A stretch of DNA of 64,000 bases, from the NCBI RefSeq assembly GCF_019320115.1, contig NC_089591.1:63914111-63978110 (forward strand), given 5' to 3'. Of the stretch, positions 45,561-56,526 are shown piece after piece. The notes under the pieces were generated by a model. The model saw nothing but the letters and a program-made list of their open reading frames with translations. It was not told where the DNA came from and did not search any database. This stretch comes from Miscanthus floridulus. Its lineage: Eukaryota > Streptophyta > Magnoliopsida > Poales > Poaceae. Made by a program: the position numbers and the translations under genes. The first letter of the stretch is position 1. Each line of letters opens with the position of its first letter.

Positions 45561-46027
45561 AGTGTAAGTTTGTGGGAGAGCCCCCGTGTGAATAGTTGTT
45601 CTGACGAATACATTAATTTTCATTTTGTGATGAATTACTTCGCTCGGAGAAGCTTGTCCCGTCCGATCCTTATTTTTACCTTAGCATAATTTTGTTTTTT
45701 ATTCTTTCTTTTTCACGCCTGCCCATTTGTCCCATAGGCTACAACCATAAGAGCCCGAGTGTGGTCCACGAGGCTCAGCTGCTCATAACCGTAGGTAGAG
45801 GTGGGGTGCGATCTGTCAAAATATTAAAGTAAAGTTACGTAAGATAATTAAAGGAACGGACTACCCTTTCATTTGGTTAAAAATATATTTACCATATGAT
45901 GGTAAACAAGAAGAGAGGTGGTACCACACCTCCGTGGAGCCCCCGAGCGACCTAGGCCAAAAGTGTTCGGGCCAGGGTGCTTTGCAGGAGCAAACGTTGA
46001 ATGAAAGAAAACGGTAAAGACCAAATT
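45561..46027. other. Intervening region between convergent ORFs of element B
   Basis: T-rich poly(A)-site-like sequence follows the antisense ORF. PPT-like agcccccgagcg occurs at ~45938. No gene. Confidence 0.5.
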
Positions 46028-49000
46028 TTAGGGAAAGAAACGGCGTAACTGTTTGATGTTTCAAGTGTTGGTGAGAACATCGCTGTTGTCGTCCTTCAGT
46101 CAGTAGGTGCCCAGTCGGATCACTTCGGTCACCGTATAGGGTCCTTCCTATGGTGGAGAGAGTTTGTGCTTCTCCTTGGTCGATTGGGTCCTTCGAAGCA
46201 CAAGGTCTCTGACCTGGCGGATCCTTCCTTTGATTTTCCTCTCATGGTACCTATGGAGAGTCTGCTGGTACCAAGAGGAGTGAATGATGGCTGTCTCGCG
46301 GGCCTCCTCAAGTAGGTCGACTACGTCTTGCTGAGCCTCCGTGGCTCGGTCGCGGTCGAAAGCCTTCACTCTGGGGGCACCGTGGTCGAGGTCGGAGGGC
46401 AGCACTACTTCAACTCCGTAGGCCAGGAAGAAGGATGTGAACCCTATGGATTGGTTTGGGGTTATTCTTAGGCTCCAAAGGATCACTGGGACCTCTGCAA
46501 CCCATTACCCAGTGTACTTGTTGAGTCGGTCGAAGATGTGCGGCTTAAGTCCTTGGAGGACCATGCCATTGACATGCTTGACCTGACCGTTAGTACGTGG
46601 ATGACCGACCAAGGCATGGTCGATCCTGATGCTGTATCCATCACTGAAGTCCAAGAACTTCTTCCTAGTGAAGTTAGTTCCATGGTCAGTGATGATATAG
46701 TTAGGAACGCCGAACCGGTAGATGATGTCGAGGAAGAACTTGACTGCCTCCTATGAGCAGATGTTGGTGATGGACTTGGCCTCTATCCACTTGGTGAACT
46801 TGTCGACCACCATGAGTTGGTGAGTGAAGCAGCCTAGGCCCTTTTTGTGGGGTCCTACCATGTCGAGGCCCCAGACCGTGAACAGCCAAGTGATGGGAAT
46901 GGTTTGGAGCTCTTATGCCGGTAAATGAGTTTGTCGAGCGTAGAACTGGCATCCCTCGCACCTATGGACGACCTCCTCTACATCTCATAGTGCGGTGGGC
47001 TAGAAAAAACCTTGGTGAAAGGCTTTTTTGACCAGCGACCTTGGGGCCACGTGATGTCCATAGATTCCGACATGGACCTCGAGGAGGAGCTGTTTCCCTT
47101 GGTTGGTAGGGATGCACTTCATGAGTACCCCCAATGCACTTTGCTTGTAGAGTTCATCACCGATGGCGACGAACGTCTTGGCATGTCGAGCGATCCATCG
47201 AGCTTTAGCCCTTTTGGGTGGGAGAACCTCCTCAAGGAGGTAGGCAAGTAGCGGCACTCGCCAGTCAGTTTGATCGAGTGCCAACATGGCGACATCGGTG
47301 GGTGACGTCGTTACGGAGGCACTAGGGTCAGAGCCCTCGAGCGCCGGTTTGGCATGGGGTTCGGAGCCCTCGAGCGCTGGGTTGGTGTCGAGGTGTGTCT
47401 AGGTTGGACCTTCTAGGATGTGGGCGGACGGCTCATGGAGGTCGTTGATGAAGACCCCGCTCGGAGACGGATCCCGCCTGGCGGCTAATTTTGCGAGAAA
47501 ATCGGTGGCATCGTTGTCCTTTTAGGGGACATGATGTAGGTCGATCCCCTAGAATTTGTCTTCGAGCTTATGTTCCTCTTGGTAGTATGCTGCCATGAGG
47601 GGGCTTTTGTAGGAGGACTCCTTCATGACCTAGTTAACGACCAGCTCCGAGTCATCGTGAACATAGAGTCACGTAGCACCAAGCTCGATGGAGATGGGTA
47701 GTCTGTTGATGAGGGCCTCATACTCCATGGTGTTGTTTGAGGATGAGAAGTGGAGGCGGACGGCGTAGTGGAGCCTACTCCCATCTAGGGAGATCAGAAC
47801 CACTCCAGCCCCCGAGCCGGGAGCCATGACGGCCCCATCGAAGTACATCATCTAGTACTCATGGGTGACGTCTAGGGTCGGTAGCTGGACCTCCGTCCAT
47901 TCGGTGACAAAATCCACGAGAGCCTGAAACTTAATAGCGGTATGGGGGATATACCTGATGTCGTGGCCCATGAGTTCAAATGCCCGCATGGAGATCCATC
48001 CCACAGTGTCGCAATTGCGAACGATGTCTCCAAGCGGGTATGAAGTGACGACCGCAACTTCGTGGTCGGTTAAGTAGTGCAAGAGCTTCCGGGTCGCCAT
48101 CAGCAAGGCGTATAGGAGTTTTTGCACCTAGGGGTACTGGACCTTAGGGTCAGTGAGTACCTCTCCGATGAAGTATACGGGTCGTTGGACCTTAAGGTGG
48201 TGTCCTGGCTCCTCCCTTTCGACGACTAGGGCGGCACTTACCACGTGGTTGCTTGCCGCGACATAGAGGAGGAGGGGTTTTCCCCATTCGGGGGTGACAA
48301 GGATTGGGGCCGACGTCCATGATGCTTTGAGGCTCTCCAAAGCCTGCTGTGCTTTCTCAGTCTAGACAAATGTGTCTGTCCTTTTGAGTAGCTTGAAGAG
48401 AGGCATCCCTCGCTCGCCGAGCTAGGAGATGAACCAGCTCAGGGCGACTAGACAGCCGGTGAGCCTTTGTATGCCCTTGACGCTGTGTATAGGGCCCAGG
48501 TTGGAGATGGCCATGATTTTTTTGGGGTTGGCCTCGATACCACGTTCGGACATGATGTATCCAAGCAGCTTGCCCTTTGGAACTCTGAAAACATATTTTT
48601 TGGGATTCAATTTGATGTTGAACCTTCGGAGATTCACGAATGTTGTTGCCAAGTTCGCGATCAGGTCGCAAGCCTAAGCCATTTTGACTACTATGTCATT
48701 AACATAAATGGCGATTGTTGGTTTTGACCGCTCGGCTTGATCAGGCTGATCGAGCAGGGCGATTTGATCAGCAAAGCATTGCTACATGCACCTTTGGTAG
48801 GTGGCGCCAGCGTTCTTTAGACCAAAGGGCAAGGTTACGTAACAATACGAACCATACGGGGTGATGAACGAGGTTGCGAGCTAATCAGCCTCTTTCATCG
48901 CAATCTAGTGATAGCCTGAGTAGGCATCCATAAAGGAGAGGATCTCGCATCCTAAGGTGGAGTCAACTATCTAGTCTATGCATGGCAAAGGAAAGTGATC

Positions 49001-50102
49001 CTTTGGATACGCTTTGTTGAGGCCATTATAATCAACGCACATTCTCCATTTCTCGGTCTTCTTTTTAACAAGAACAGGATTGGCAAGCCAGTCGGAGTGG
49101 AATACCTCTCTAATGAATTTAGCTGCTAGGAGTTTTGCGACCTCCTCGCCTATGGCCCTGCGCCTCTCATCGTCAAAGCAGCGCAGGCGTTGCTTGGTAG
49201 GCTTCGAGCCTAGGATGAGGCGCAGTGTGTGCTCGGTGATCTTCTGTTGTATGCCTGGCATGTTAGATGGTTTCCATGCAAAGACATCATGGTTGGTGCA
49301 TAGGAAGTCAATGAGCTCACATTCCTATCTAGCCGAGAGCTGGGTCCCCGACCGCACCGTCTTGGTTGGGTCAGTGGAGTCGATCCCCACCACCTTAGTT
49401 TCCTCGAGTGGGTGGAAGGCCGTTGAGGAGGTTGGTTTGTTGTAGTCCGGGACTGCTGGGGTCGATGACTCCCCAAGCTGTGGGAACTCGAACGAGTTGA
49501 TGATGGCAGTGGCGAGCTTGAAATGCTCACGGTCGCACATGAAGGCATGCGAGAAGGTGCTTCTCACAGTGATGACGCCATTTGGTCCTGGCATCTTCAG
49601 CTTCAGGTAGGTGTAGTTAGGGACCACCATGAACTTAGCGTAGCATGGCCGCCCCAAGATGGTGTGGTAAGACCCCAGGAAGTCCACCACCTCGAAGGTG
49701 AGCTCCTCCAAGTGTAAGTTGGCTTGGTCACCAAACGTGATGGGCAGGTCGATCTGCTCGAGCGGGTATGCCTGTGCTCCTAGGATCACGCCGTGGAAGG
49801 GAGAGCTCGCCGATCGGAGCTCCAACCGAGGGATGCGTATGGCGTTGAGGGTGTTGACATAGAGGATGTTGAGGCCGCTGCCTCCGTCCATCAGCACCTT
49901 GGTGAGGCGCTTCTTGCCGACGATGGGGTCGACGACGAGTGGGTAGCGCCTTGGTCTGGTGACGTGGAACAGATGGTCCCTCCGATCAAAAGTGATCAAA
50001 AAATCTGACCAGCGGAGGAAGGTGGGGACGACCATTTTGGCGACGCATGCCCCTCTGTAGCGTACTTTGTGCTAGCGCTTGGAGTAGACGGCATCGGACC
50101 CC
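46028..50102 (-). pseudogene. pol of element B (protease to integrase)
   Basis: One reading frame runs through all 4.07 kb without a frameshift. Protease: VLMDGGSGLNILY (~49.9 kb), [74 protein letters not shown], then YVNDIVV at ~48.69 kb, where the catalytic YxDD has become YVND. RNase H: LLLYVAASNHVVSAALVVE. Second RNase H: MMYFDGAVMAPGSGAGVVL (47851), EYEALINRLP. Integrase: HVGIYGHHVAPRSL, CEGCQFYARQTH, VVDKFTKWIEAKS, ITDHGTNFT, HPRTNGQV. Stop TAA at 46028-46030 after NIKQLRRFFP. By hand I count about 21 in-frame stops, about 14 of them TAG. The 5' end is cut by the LTR of element C. Confidence 0.9.
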
Positions 50103-50568
50103 TGTCGATGTTTTACCACCGATAGCCTGCCACAGGGGTACCCGGGACAGTTGTTCGGGCTTCAGCGAATAGCGGAATTCGGCGGTTACGCAAAGAGACT
50201 CACGATTTATACTGGTTCAGGCCCTCGACTTGGTCGAGTAATAACCTTACGTCCAGTTTTGGCGTTATCCTATTTGCGTTGTATTGCTTTGAGTATCGGG
50301 TATGCGTTCTCCTCTTACAATGGGTACCCTCACCAGCCCTTTATAGTCCAAGCACTGAGAGGCGTTGTTTGTGTCCTATTCGAATACAAGGTCAGAGTCC
50401 AAAGCTACGCTTCGGGCGCCTTTCCTTATATAGTTTGCGTTGGAGTTTCGGTTTTGCACGTTGCTTTGCTCCACGTTCTTCTTGGCAATTGGGCTGTAAG
50501 CCTTATTACCAAGGTCTATCTCCCTGCAGTATGGTCCATGGGGGGGGCCGTAGGGTTCCCCATCGACA
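50103..50568 (-). repeat. 3' LTR of element C, 466 bp
   Basis: The ends TGTCGATG (50103) and CATCGACA (50561-50568) are perfect 8-bp inverted repeats. A TATA box TATATAAG lies at 50425-50432 (- strand). On the inner side, aagcccccaagc (50569-50580) is the complement of the polypurine tract GCTTGGGGGCTT. This shows that the element reads on the - strand. Confidence 0.9.
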
Positions 50569-50733
50569 AGCCCCCAAGCATTTCATGATTGAGCTTCAAG
50601 GGCCAAGTTGTTGTAGTCTTGATCCAGGTCCTTCTTGAAGTGAAATCTTGAGATGGTCTTCTTTGATTCTTCTTTTGGCTGATGTGCACTTTTGCTTGAT
50701 GTCCTCTGGGTTCTTTTTCCTTTGAGTGCAGCA

Positions 50734-50758
50734 AGTGCAATTTTGCAAAAATTGCACT
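50734..50758. other. Hairpin beside a PPT-like block (element C)
   Basis: agtgcaatttt-gca-aaaattgcact: perfect 11-bp stem, three-base loop, followed after five bases by gtgtagcccccgagcc. The counterpart in element B is at 42237-42260. Confidence 0.75.
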
Positions 50759-52702
50759 CATTGAGTGTAGCCCCCGAGCCTTCTGTTTTTTGGTACAAAA
50801 AGCTGGAGGGTCAAAAATTTTGAAAATATGTTTTTCTGTGGTAGGTACTTGCAGGCCCCGAGCCTTCTCCGGGTTCTTTTCTGTTGAAAAGAAGCCAGAA
50901 GAAGGGTCTCGATTTGTACTCCTTTGATCTTTGTTTTTTGCTGGTCACGGATGGGTCTTGTATAGCCATAAGTGAGCGTCTTCTTTTACTTTTTGTCAGG
51001 AATCTTGCTTTTGGGTACTATTTGTCTTTGTTGCTTTGCTCTTTTGTTCTTTCCCTCTTTCTTTCTTGTGATTGTTAGCCTTGTTTACCTTTAGTTTGCT
51101 ATAAATACCTTCTTTGTTGGTTGTGGTTCTTCCTTGAGTAGGAAATTTCTTCTTCAATTCTTTCTTCATTCGTAGATATGCTGGTGTGTGAGGTTGAGCA
51201 GCCCCCAGGCTTATGCTTGCTTGGTAATAAACATGCTGCTCTATCTGTTCTTCTGCGTCCAGGCTACCGTTGCTGTCGCCACTAGGTTCCTTGTTGCAAT
51301 ATTTAAGAATCTTATCTCTATCTTATGTCTGAGTTTATCCGGTCCTGTTTGGCCATCTGTAACCTTTGTATTTGTCTTTAATCAATGAGATGTATAATTT
51401 TTCTCTGTCCGAGTTCTTTTTTGACTATAATCCTTTGACATTGTAATTTTGTATGTGATCCTTCACACGTCTCCGAGTTGTTTGTTCAGCTGCTTATTGC
51501 TGCTGTCATTCTGTTGTTGGAGAATTCAATGTGTCTTCACAGGTTGTATTGCTGCTGTGGAATATTCTCTTAGATATGCTTTATCTTGTACTGTGGTTGT
51601 TCTGGGTATGTACTATTTCTTCATGATGGTCTAGTCACATCTGATTTTTTACTAAAGTCCTAGCTCTATAGTGGTTCACATGGTTGTCCTTTTGAAGTTC
51701 TTTTTGTCTTCCATGAGTCTGGCATATGTGCATCTGAGTTATGCTATAAATATGGCCTGTTGCTGATACCCTGTTGTGCAGTTTCTTCTTCTTCTTTTTG
51801 TAGTCATGGAGATTATAGTTTGGGAGCTCGATGAGCCCCCGGGCCTGTTCTCTTTCTTCTGTTTTCTTCTGCTAGTAAATGGTGTAGGTCTTGTGATAGA
51901 GACTAGTAGCAGGCTAGTCTCGAGGTGGTATTTAGCTGTAAGGGATATTGAGGCAAATGGTGTAGGACTTGTGATGTGAGTGATGCATGTTGCGTTGCCT
52001 CATCTTCCAGTGCCTGCCCTTTCTTTTTTGTTCTTCTTACAGTGATGATTGGCGCGTGTTCTGGCTTGTTCTTCGATAGTCCATTGTAGATCAGCCATTA
52101 TTCAGTCTTCTACTGTGCCATTTAGGTTCAGTCCAATACAGATCAGCACGTGTTGAGAGATGGTGCCAGGTTCTTCCATATTGACGTGGTTGTCGTTGTC
52201 AATCTTGGATGACTTGTGGGTGCCTTCTCTGTCACCTATAGCAATCTTTGATGTGCGCCTTTCCTTTGGAGAAAAGTACGTTCGAGTTGTTTTATCCTAT
52301 TTGGTAATATCGAATCTTGGTTCGAGGGTTGCAACCTCGTGCTGAATGATTTCCTTTGCTTTCTTCATCGAATTCATTAGATCTTGTATTCTGTTGTAAT
52401 CTCAATGTACCTTTGATGAAATGAGAAAATATTCCTTTCTGCTCTATGACCGAGTTGTTTATTGATGTGGCCGAGCTCTTTTGTATGTTTGTACTATGGT
52501 GTTTTGTCATGACTGACTTGTTGCATCCTTCTTTCCTGGTTGCCTCCTTGTGAATGTGTTAATTCGTCATGTATCCGTTATAGTCTGAACGAACCGTTGC
52601 CTTTTCATTTTGTGTGCATGGTAATTGTGGAACGGTAACTTTGAAGGGCCTCTTCGGGCAATCCACGTGATTTTGGGCCTCATGGGCCACGTATTTTTCT
52701 TC

Positions 52703-52708
52703 TATAAA
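52703..52708 (+). promoter_or_regulatory. TATA box of the element C antisense ORF
   Basis: TATAAA in cttctataaagata, 135 bp before the ATG at 52843, in a pyrimidine-rich leader. Confidence 0.55.
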
Positions 52709-52842
52709 GATAACTGCTCTGTTACTATTGGCTTAACTTGCCTTTGCAGTAAAAAATTCCTCAATCTCAGCCAAAACCCTAGCTCCGTTATGCATTCGAT
52801 CTCCTGCTATTTCCGTACAAATCTTGTCTTTGTTTTTCTGAG

Positions 52843-55800
52843 ATGGTGGCGAAGAACAAGAGCAAGAATAAGGGCAAATCTATCGATGAGGAGGCGTCGC
52901 TCAAGGTGATCGAGAACACCAAATTTGTTGCGATGCGGAAAATGCAGAGGCAACTCCCCAAGCCGTCGACTTTGGAGGCGGAGTTGGATCTGCTTGTTGC
53001 TCATGGCCTTCTTTAGGAGAAACATCTCTCTAATTTCTCTGGTCCTGGTGAGCACGATGTCCCTTCTCCCACTCCAAATCAATCTGTTCTTTTTGTTCCT
53101 TTTGTGCGAACGGGGCTCTGTAATCCCCCATCCGATTTCTTGCTTGAGTTTCTTGGATCCTATGGGATTCAAATCCATCATCTTACCCCTAACGGGGTTC
53201 TTTTTCTTTCTACCTTCGTGCATTTTTGCGAAGTTTTCGTTGGAATTCCTCCAAATCTTCTTCTTTTTCATCATTTTTTCCGTGTGTGTTTGTCAGACGG
53301 AAATAATACTCCTTTTCTTGGCTGCTGACTTATCCAATCCCGTAAGGGAGTTTCTTTCCCATCTCTTACCCTTTCTGATTCTATCAAGAATTGGGTGGAG
53401 AAGTGGTTTTATATTTCAAAACCTGCTCTTTCCTTTTCTCATGATCTTTCTATTCTTCCTGTCCCCCTCTCTATTTGGAAAGATAAAATCTCTTCTACTG
53501 AGCATGCTACTCTGAAGCCTATACTCGCTCGAGTTGCAGTGCTTAAACAGGCAAGCTTAACCGGCAATTGTATAGTTGCCAGTTTCTTGCGTCGACGGGT
53601 GCAACCTCTTATGCAGAGGGTGCATTACGGCTTTGAATATACTGGGCCCTCAGATCCTTCCCGACTTGTTCCTGATGTCGAGTTGGCTGAGGAGGTCATT
53701 CTTGAACACCTGGGGCGTATTCTGGGTGGGGTCTCTGTGATGCCTGCTCGTGTTTAAGAGTATGATGATGCTCATCCTCCTCCTGAGGTAAGTGGTAATC
53801 TCCTCTGAGTTCTTTTGGTTTTTTGTAATTCGTATTCTGTTTTTGACTTCTTTCTTCTTCTCTTGTAGGGTTTTGGTCGGGCTTTTAAGCTTGAGATAGC
53901 TATTGCTGGTGGTGGCGGGGCTGTTGTTGAAGAGCCCGCCAAAGAAGGAGATGAAGATGATGATGTTGTTGCCTTTCCTATGGTAGTTGCTGCTACCAGG
54001 CCGGTTCTTCTTCTGCCAGGTTGATTACTGGCTTGTTTGAAGGTCACCACTCCTACGTTGAGTATGTTCCTGATCCTTGAATTGCTCAATATATCTTATC
54101 ATCTAGGAAGCGGAAGTCAAAGGTTGCTGCTAAGCATATTTTACCCAAGAGGCAACGTTCAATTCGTCAGATTGCCTCAACAGGTAATGTTCTTGTAGGT
54201 GAGCTTGTGCTTTCTCCTATGTTGTTTTTGCCTCTGTCTTTTGGTTTGCTTTGTTTTACTGATCCTAGCTTTTGTTGTCTTGATAGAAGGCCGGTCTATT
54301 GTCTTGAGTGAGGTGGAGACTAAGGATGAGGTCCCCTTGATCACTCGACCGTAAGTCTTCCGCTGTAAATTTTCTTGTGCTTGTCTTTTTGCTCTTTTCC
54401 AAAATAACTGAATTGCTTTTTTCATTATAGTCGGAAACCGGCACCTTGTGCCCCTTCTGTGACAGTTGTATCTGCTTCTATCCTGGAGGCCCTCCCAATC
54501 CCCTCCTTTGAGGTGGTTGAGGATGATTTGTTCGATGTGCCTCTCTCGAATCTTGGCTTCTCAGGGGTGGCTGGAAACTTTAAGAAGGTTATCAAGTAAG
54601 TGTATTTATCTTGTCTTCTGATTCACCATTTTTGCTTTTGTCTCTGACTGGCCTGAGCTCTTTTTTTGAATGTAGGCCTTCGAAGGATACTTCTTCTTCC
54701 CTGGCTCTTGATGCTGGTGGACCTCTACAAGATTTTACTGCTGGTAAGTTATTTTCCCATTTATGCTTGCTTTCTTGGTTTTTTCTTTTATGTCTGATGG
54801 ATTGTTTTCTTTGTAGCTTCTCTTCCACGTATTGCCTCTCCTGCTCCGCGTGTTGAGGAGGAGGCTATTGGAACTCTGGTGTCTCCTCCAATGGAGCACC
54901 GAGTTGAAGTGAACTTAGGCAGCCCTTTTGCTGCTCCTATTCTACCGACCGAGTTGTCCCTGTTGGACAACCTCGAAGCAGCTGCTCGGGAGGATGCAGT
55001 GAATGGGGAGCCAGCTAATAATAATCCTTCGTCTGTTGCTGCTGTGGATGCTACTGGTACTTCTAGTGCTGGCCAGCCTTTGACTTCTACTCCAAGTACT
55101 CTCCTATTAACTTAGGGTGGGGAGGAGTTGGTCCAACTCGATCGTGTTGAGCGGCTGTCTGAGTTGGTTTCTTTGTGGGAGAATTTCTTGGGCGCGTATG
55201 GCGCCAAACTCAAGGTATTCGAGTTCTTTCTAACTTTTGATATTGGTTTTTTCTATTGCGGTCTCACATATTTTTGCTTTGCAGTCTTTATTTCAAGATC
55301 AGGATGTCTTGTTCGGTCCTCATGAGGTGCAATTTACTGCCATTGCTGAAGCCAATTTGAAAAGAAAGGAAGATGAGCTGGCTTGGACTGAAGTTGTTCT
55401 GACTTATGAGAAGGCGTAGCGTGCTCTGATGGAGTCCGCCCTCAATGCTAAGGTGCTTGAGGCTGAGAAGGTGCGCGACTCATCTTTGCAGGTTGTTACT
55501 GCTGCTCAGAATGAGGTCTCCGCGTTGAAGAAAGAAAAAACTAGTGGGTTCTCCTTTCTTTGCATACTTGCTTTTTCTGCCTTGTTTTTTCTTTCTTTCT
55601 TTGAGTTCTTTGTCTGCTTTCTTTTCAGCTCTTGTTAAGGATAAGGAGAGTTGGCAGAAAGAACGAGAGGAGATGGTCAATACCCTCTGTACTTCTCAAA
55701 ATCAAGCTGAGTCTGTAAGTTCTTCTTCTGATATCAAATTGAAAGAGGCCCAAGATTTACTTGCTTAGGCCAAGCTGATTAGATCTGGAGCTGACTGTGA

Positions 55801-56233
55801 CCTTGTTCAGGCTTTGAAGTCAGTGCAAGATTTGTAGGAGAAGTTAGCAGCTGCCCATGATCAATTCTAGGCTCTCCAAACTAAGCTGACAGGTGCCCAA
55901 GATCAATTCCAGGCTCTTTATGAAGCTGTGAAGCCTATTATTGCTGCTGTTTGTCGCCAGGAGGACTTTGCTCAAGGGTTGAGAGGCATTATCCCAGTGT
56001 TGTCAACTCGATTTTTTGAGTTTATCAAGGGTGGTTTTTACCGTTGTGTAAACAATGTTATATCCTTCATCCGGGTTGCCACTCCTGATGCTCTGCTTCA
56101 GCAGATTGTAGATCCTTTCATGACTGTAGAGTTTGCGCAGTGATGGGATGAGGCGAAGGTGGAGCTTGGTGGTCTTACAAACCAAATCTTGGAACAGATG
56201 GATGTGCTTCCTGCTGTGCCTCCAACTCCTTAG
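52843..56233 (+). pseudogene. Antisense extra ORF of element C, 8 exons
   Basis: Exon 1 (52843-53787) starts with a basic segment (KNKSKNKGKSID). It holds the Transposase_28-like core (SDFLLEFLGSYGIQIHHLTP, FVHFCEVFVGIPPN), then VQPLMQRVHYGFEYTGPSDP. Seven likely introns of 70-103 bp follow: 53788-53868, 54184-54286, 54351-54430, 54596-54675, 54744-54816, 55215-55284 and 55544-55628. All have GT...AG ends and most have gtaagt donors. Later exons encode a Lys/Arg patch (SSRKRKSKVAAKHILPKRQR), Ser/Pro/acidic linkers and a coiled coil (KDKESWQKEREEMVNTLCTS, AAAHDQF), ending in TAG at 56231-56233. Several stops and one frame change near 54.0 kb make this copy inactive. It is opposite in direction to pol. 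Function unknown; spliced structure and promoter suggest a captured host gene. Confidence 0.7.
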
Positions 56234-56526
56234 ATGTTTTGTGTAATGAACTTGTGGTTTCCTGTAATATATACTTGTCTCTGAAAATATGATCAAGCTT
56301 TGCCCTGCTTTTGAATTTGTCTTTGACTGAAATGAGCAGGCTTCGACTTATCTTTCTTTTTCTTCTGAGACGTCTTTGAATAATATGGAAAAGTTTCGCC
56401 CTGTCTTTCCTTGTGGCTTTTTTCTGCTTTGCCATAGCTTGTTTCTTCTTGTGATGTAGTAGAGTTGATGGAGTTGATTATACTTTTCTTGGGGTAATCA
56501 ACTGATTTGTACTGTAGATCGCTCCT
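56234..56526. other. 3' flank of the antisense ORF of element C
   Basis: T-rich sequence with possible poly(A) signals; no gene. Confidence 0.5.

Larger units (their letters stand above)
42237..50102 (-). mobile_element. Element B: Tat-lineage Ty3/gypsy, 5' part cut by element C
   Basis: From left to right: a hairpin with PPT-like block (42237-42277), a tandem array, a spacer repeat shared with element A, the antisense extra ORF (+), then integrase to protease on the - strand. At 50102 the sequence passes directly into the LTR of element C, so gag and the 5' LTR lie beyond C, outside the window. The 3' LTR is not recognised; the left boundary at ~42.2 kb is therefore a minimum. Confidence 0.75.
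50569..52842. other. Leader of element C between LTR and antisense ORF
   Basis: T-rich, noncoding on both strands. It carries a perfect 11-bp hairpin (50734-50758), PPT-like blocks (agcccccgagcc at ~50771, gccccgagcc at ~50855, agcccccaggc at ~51201, agcccccgggcc at ~51834) and TATAAATA twice (51100-51107, 51745-51752). The last two TATA/PPT pairs are ~640 bp apart and may be an old duplication. A TATAAA box at 52703-52708 is the nearest to the ORF. Confidence 0.6.
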
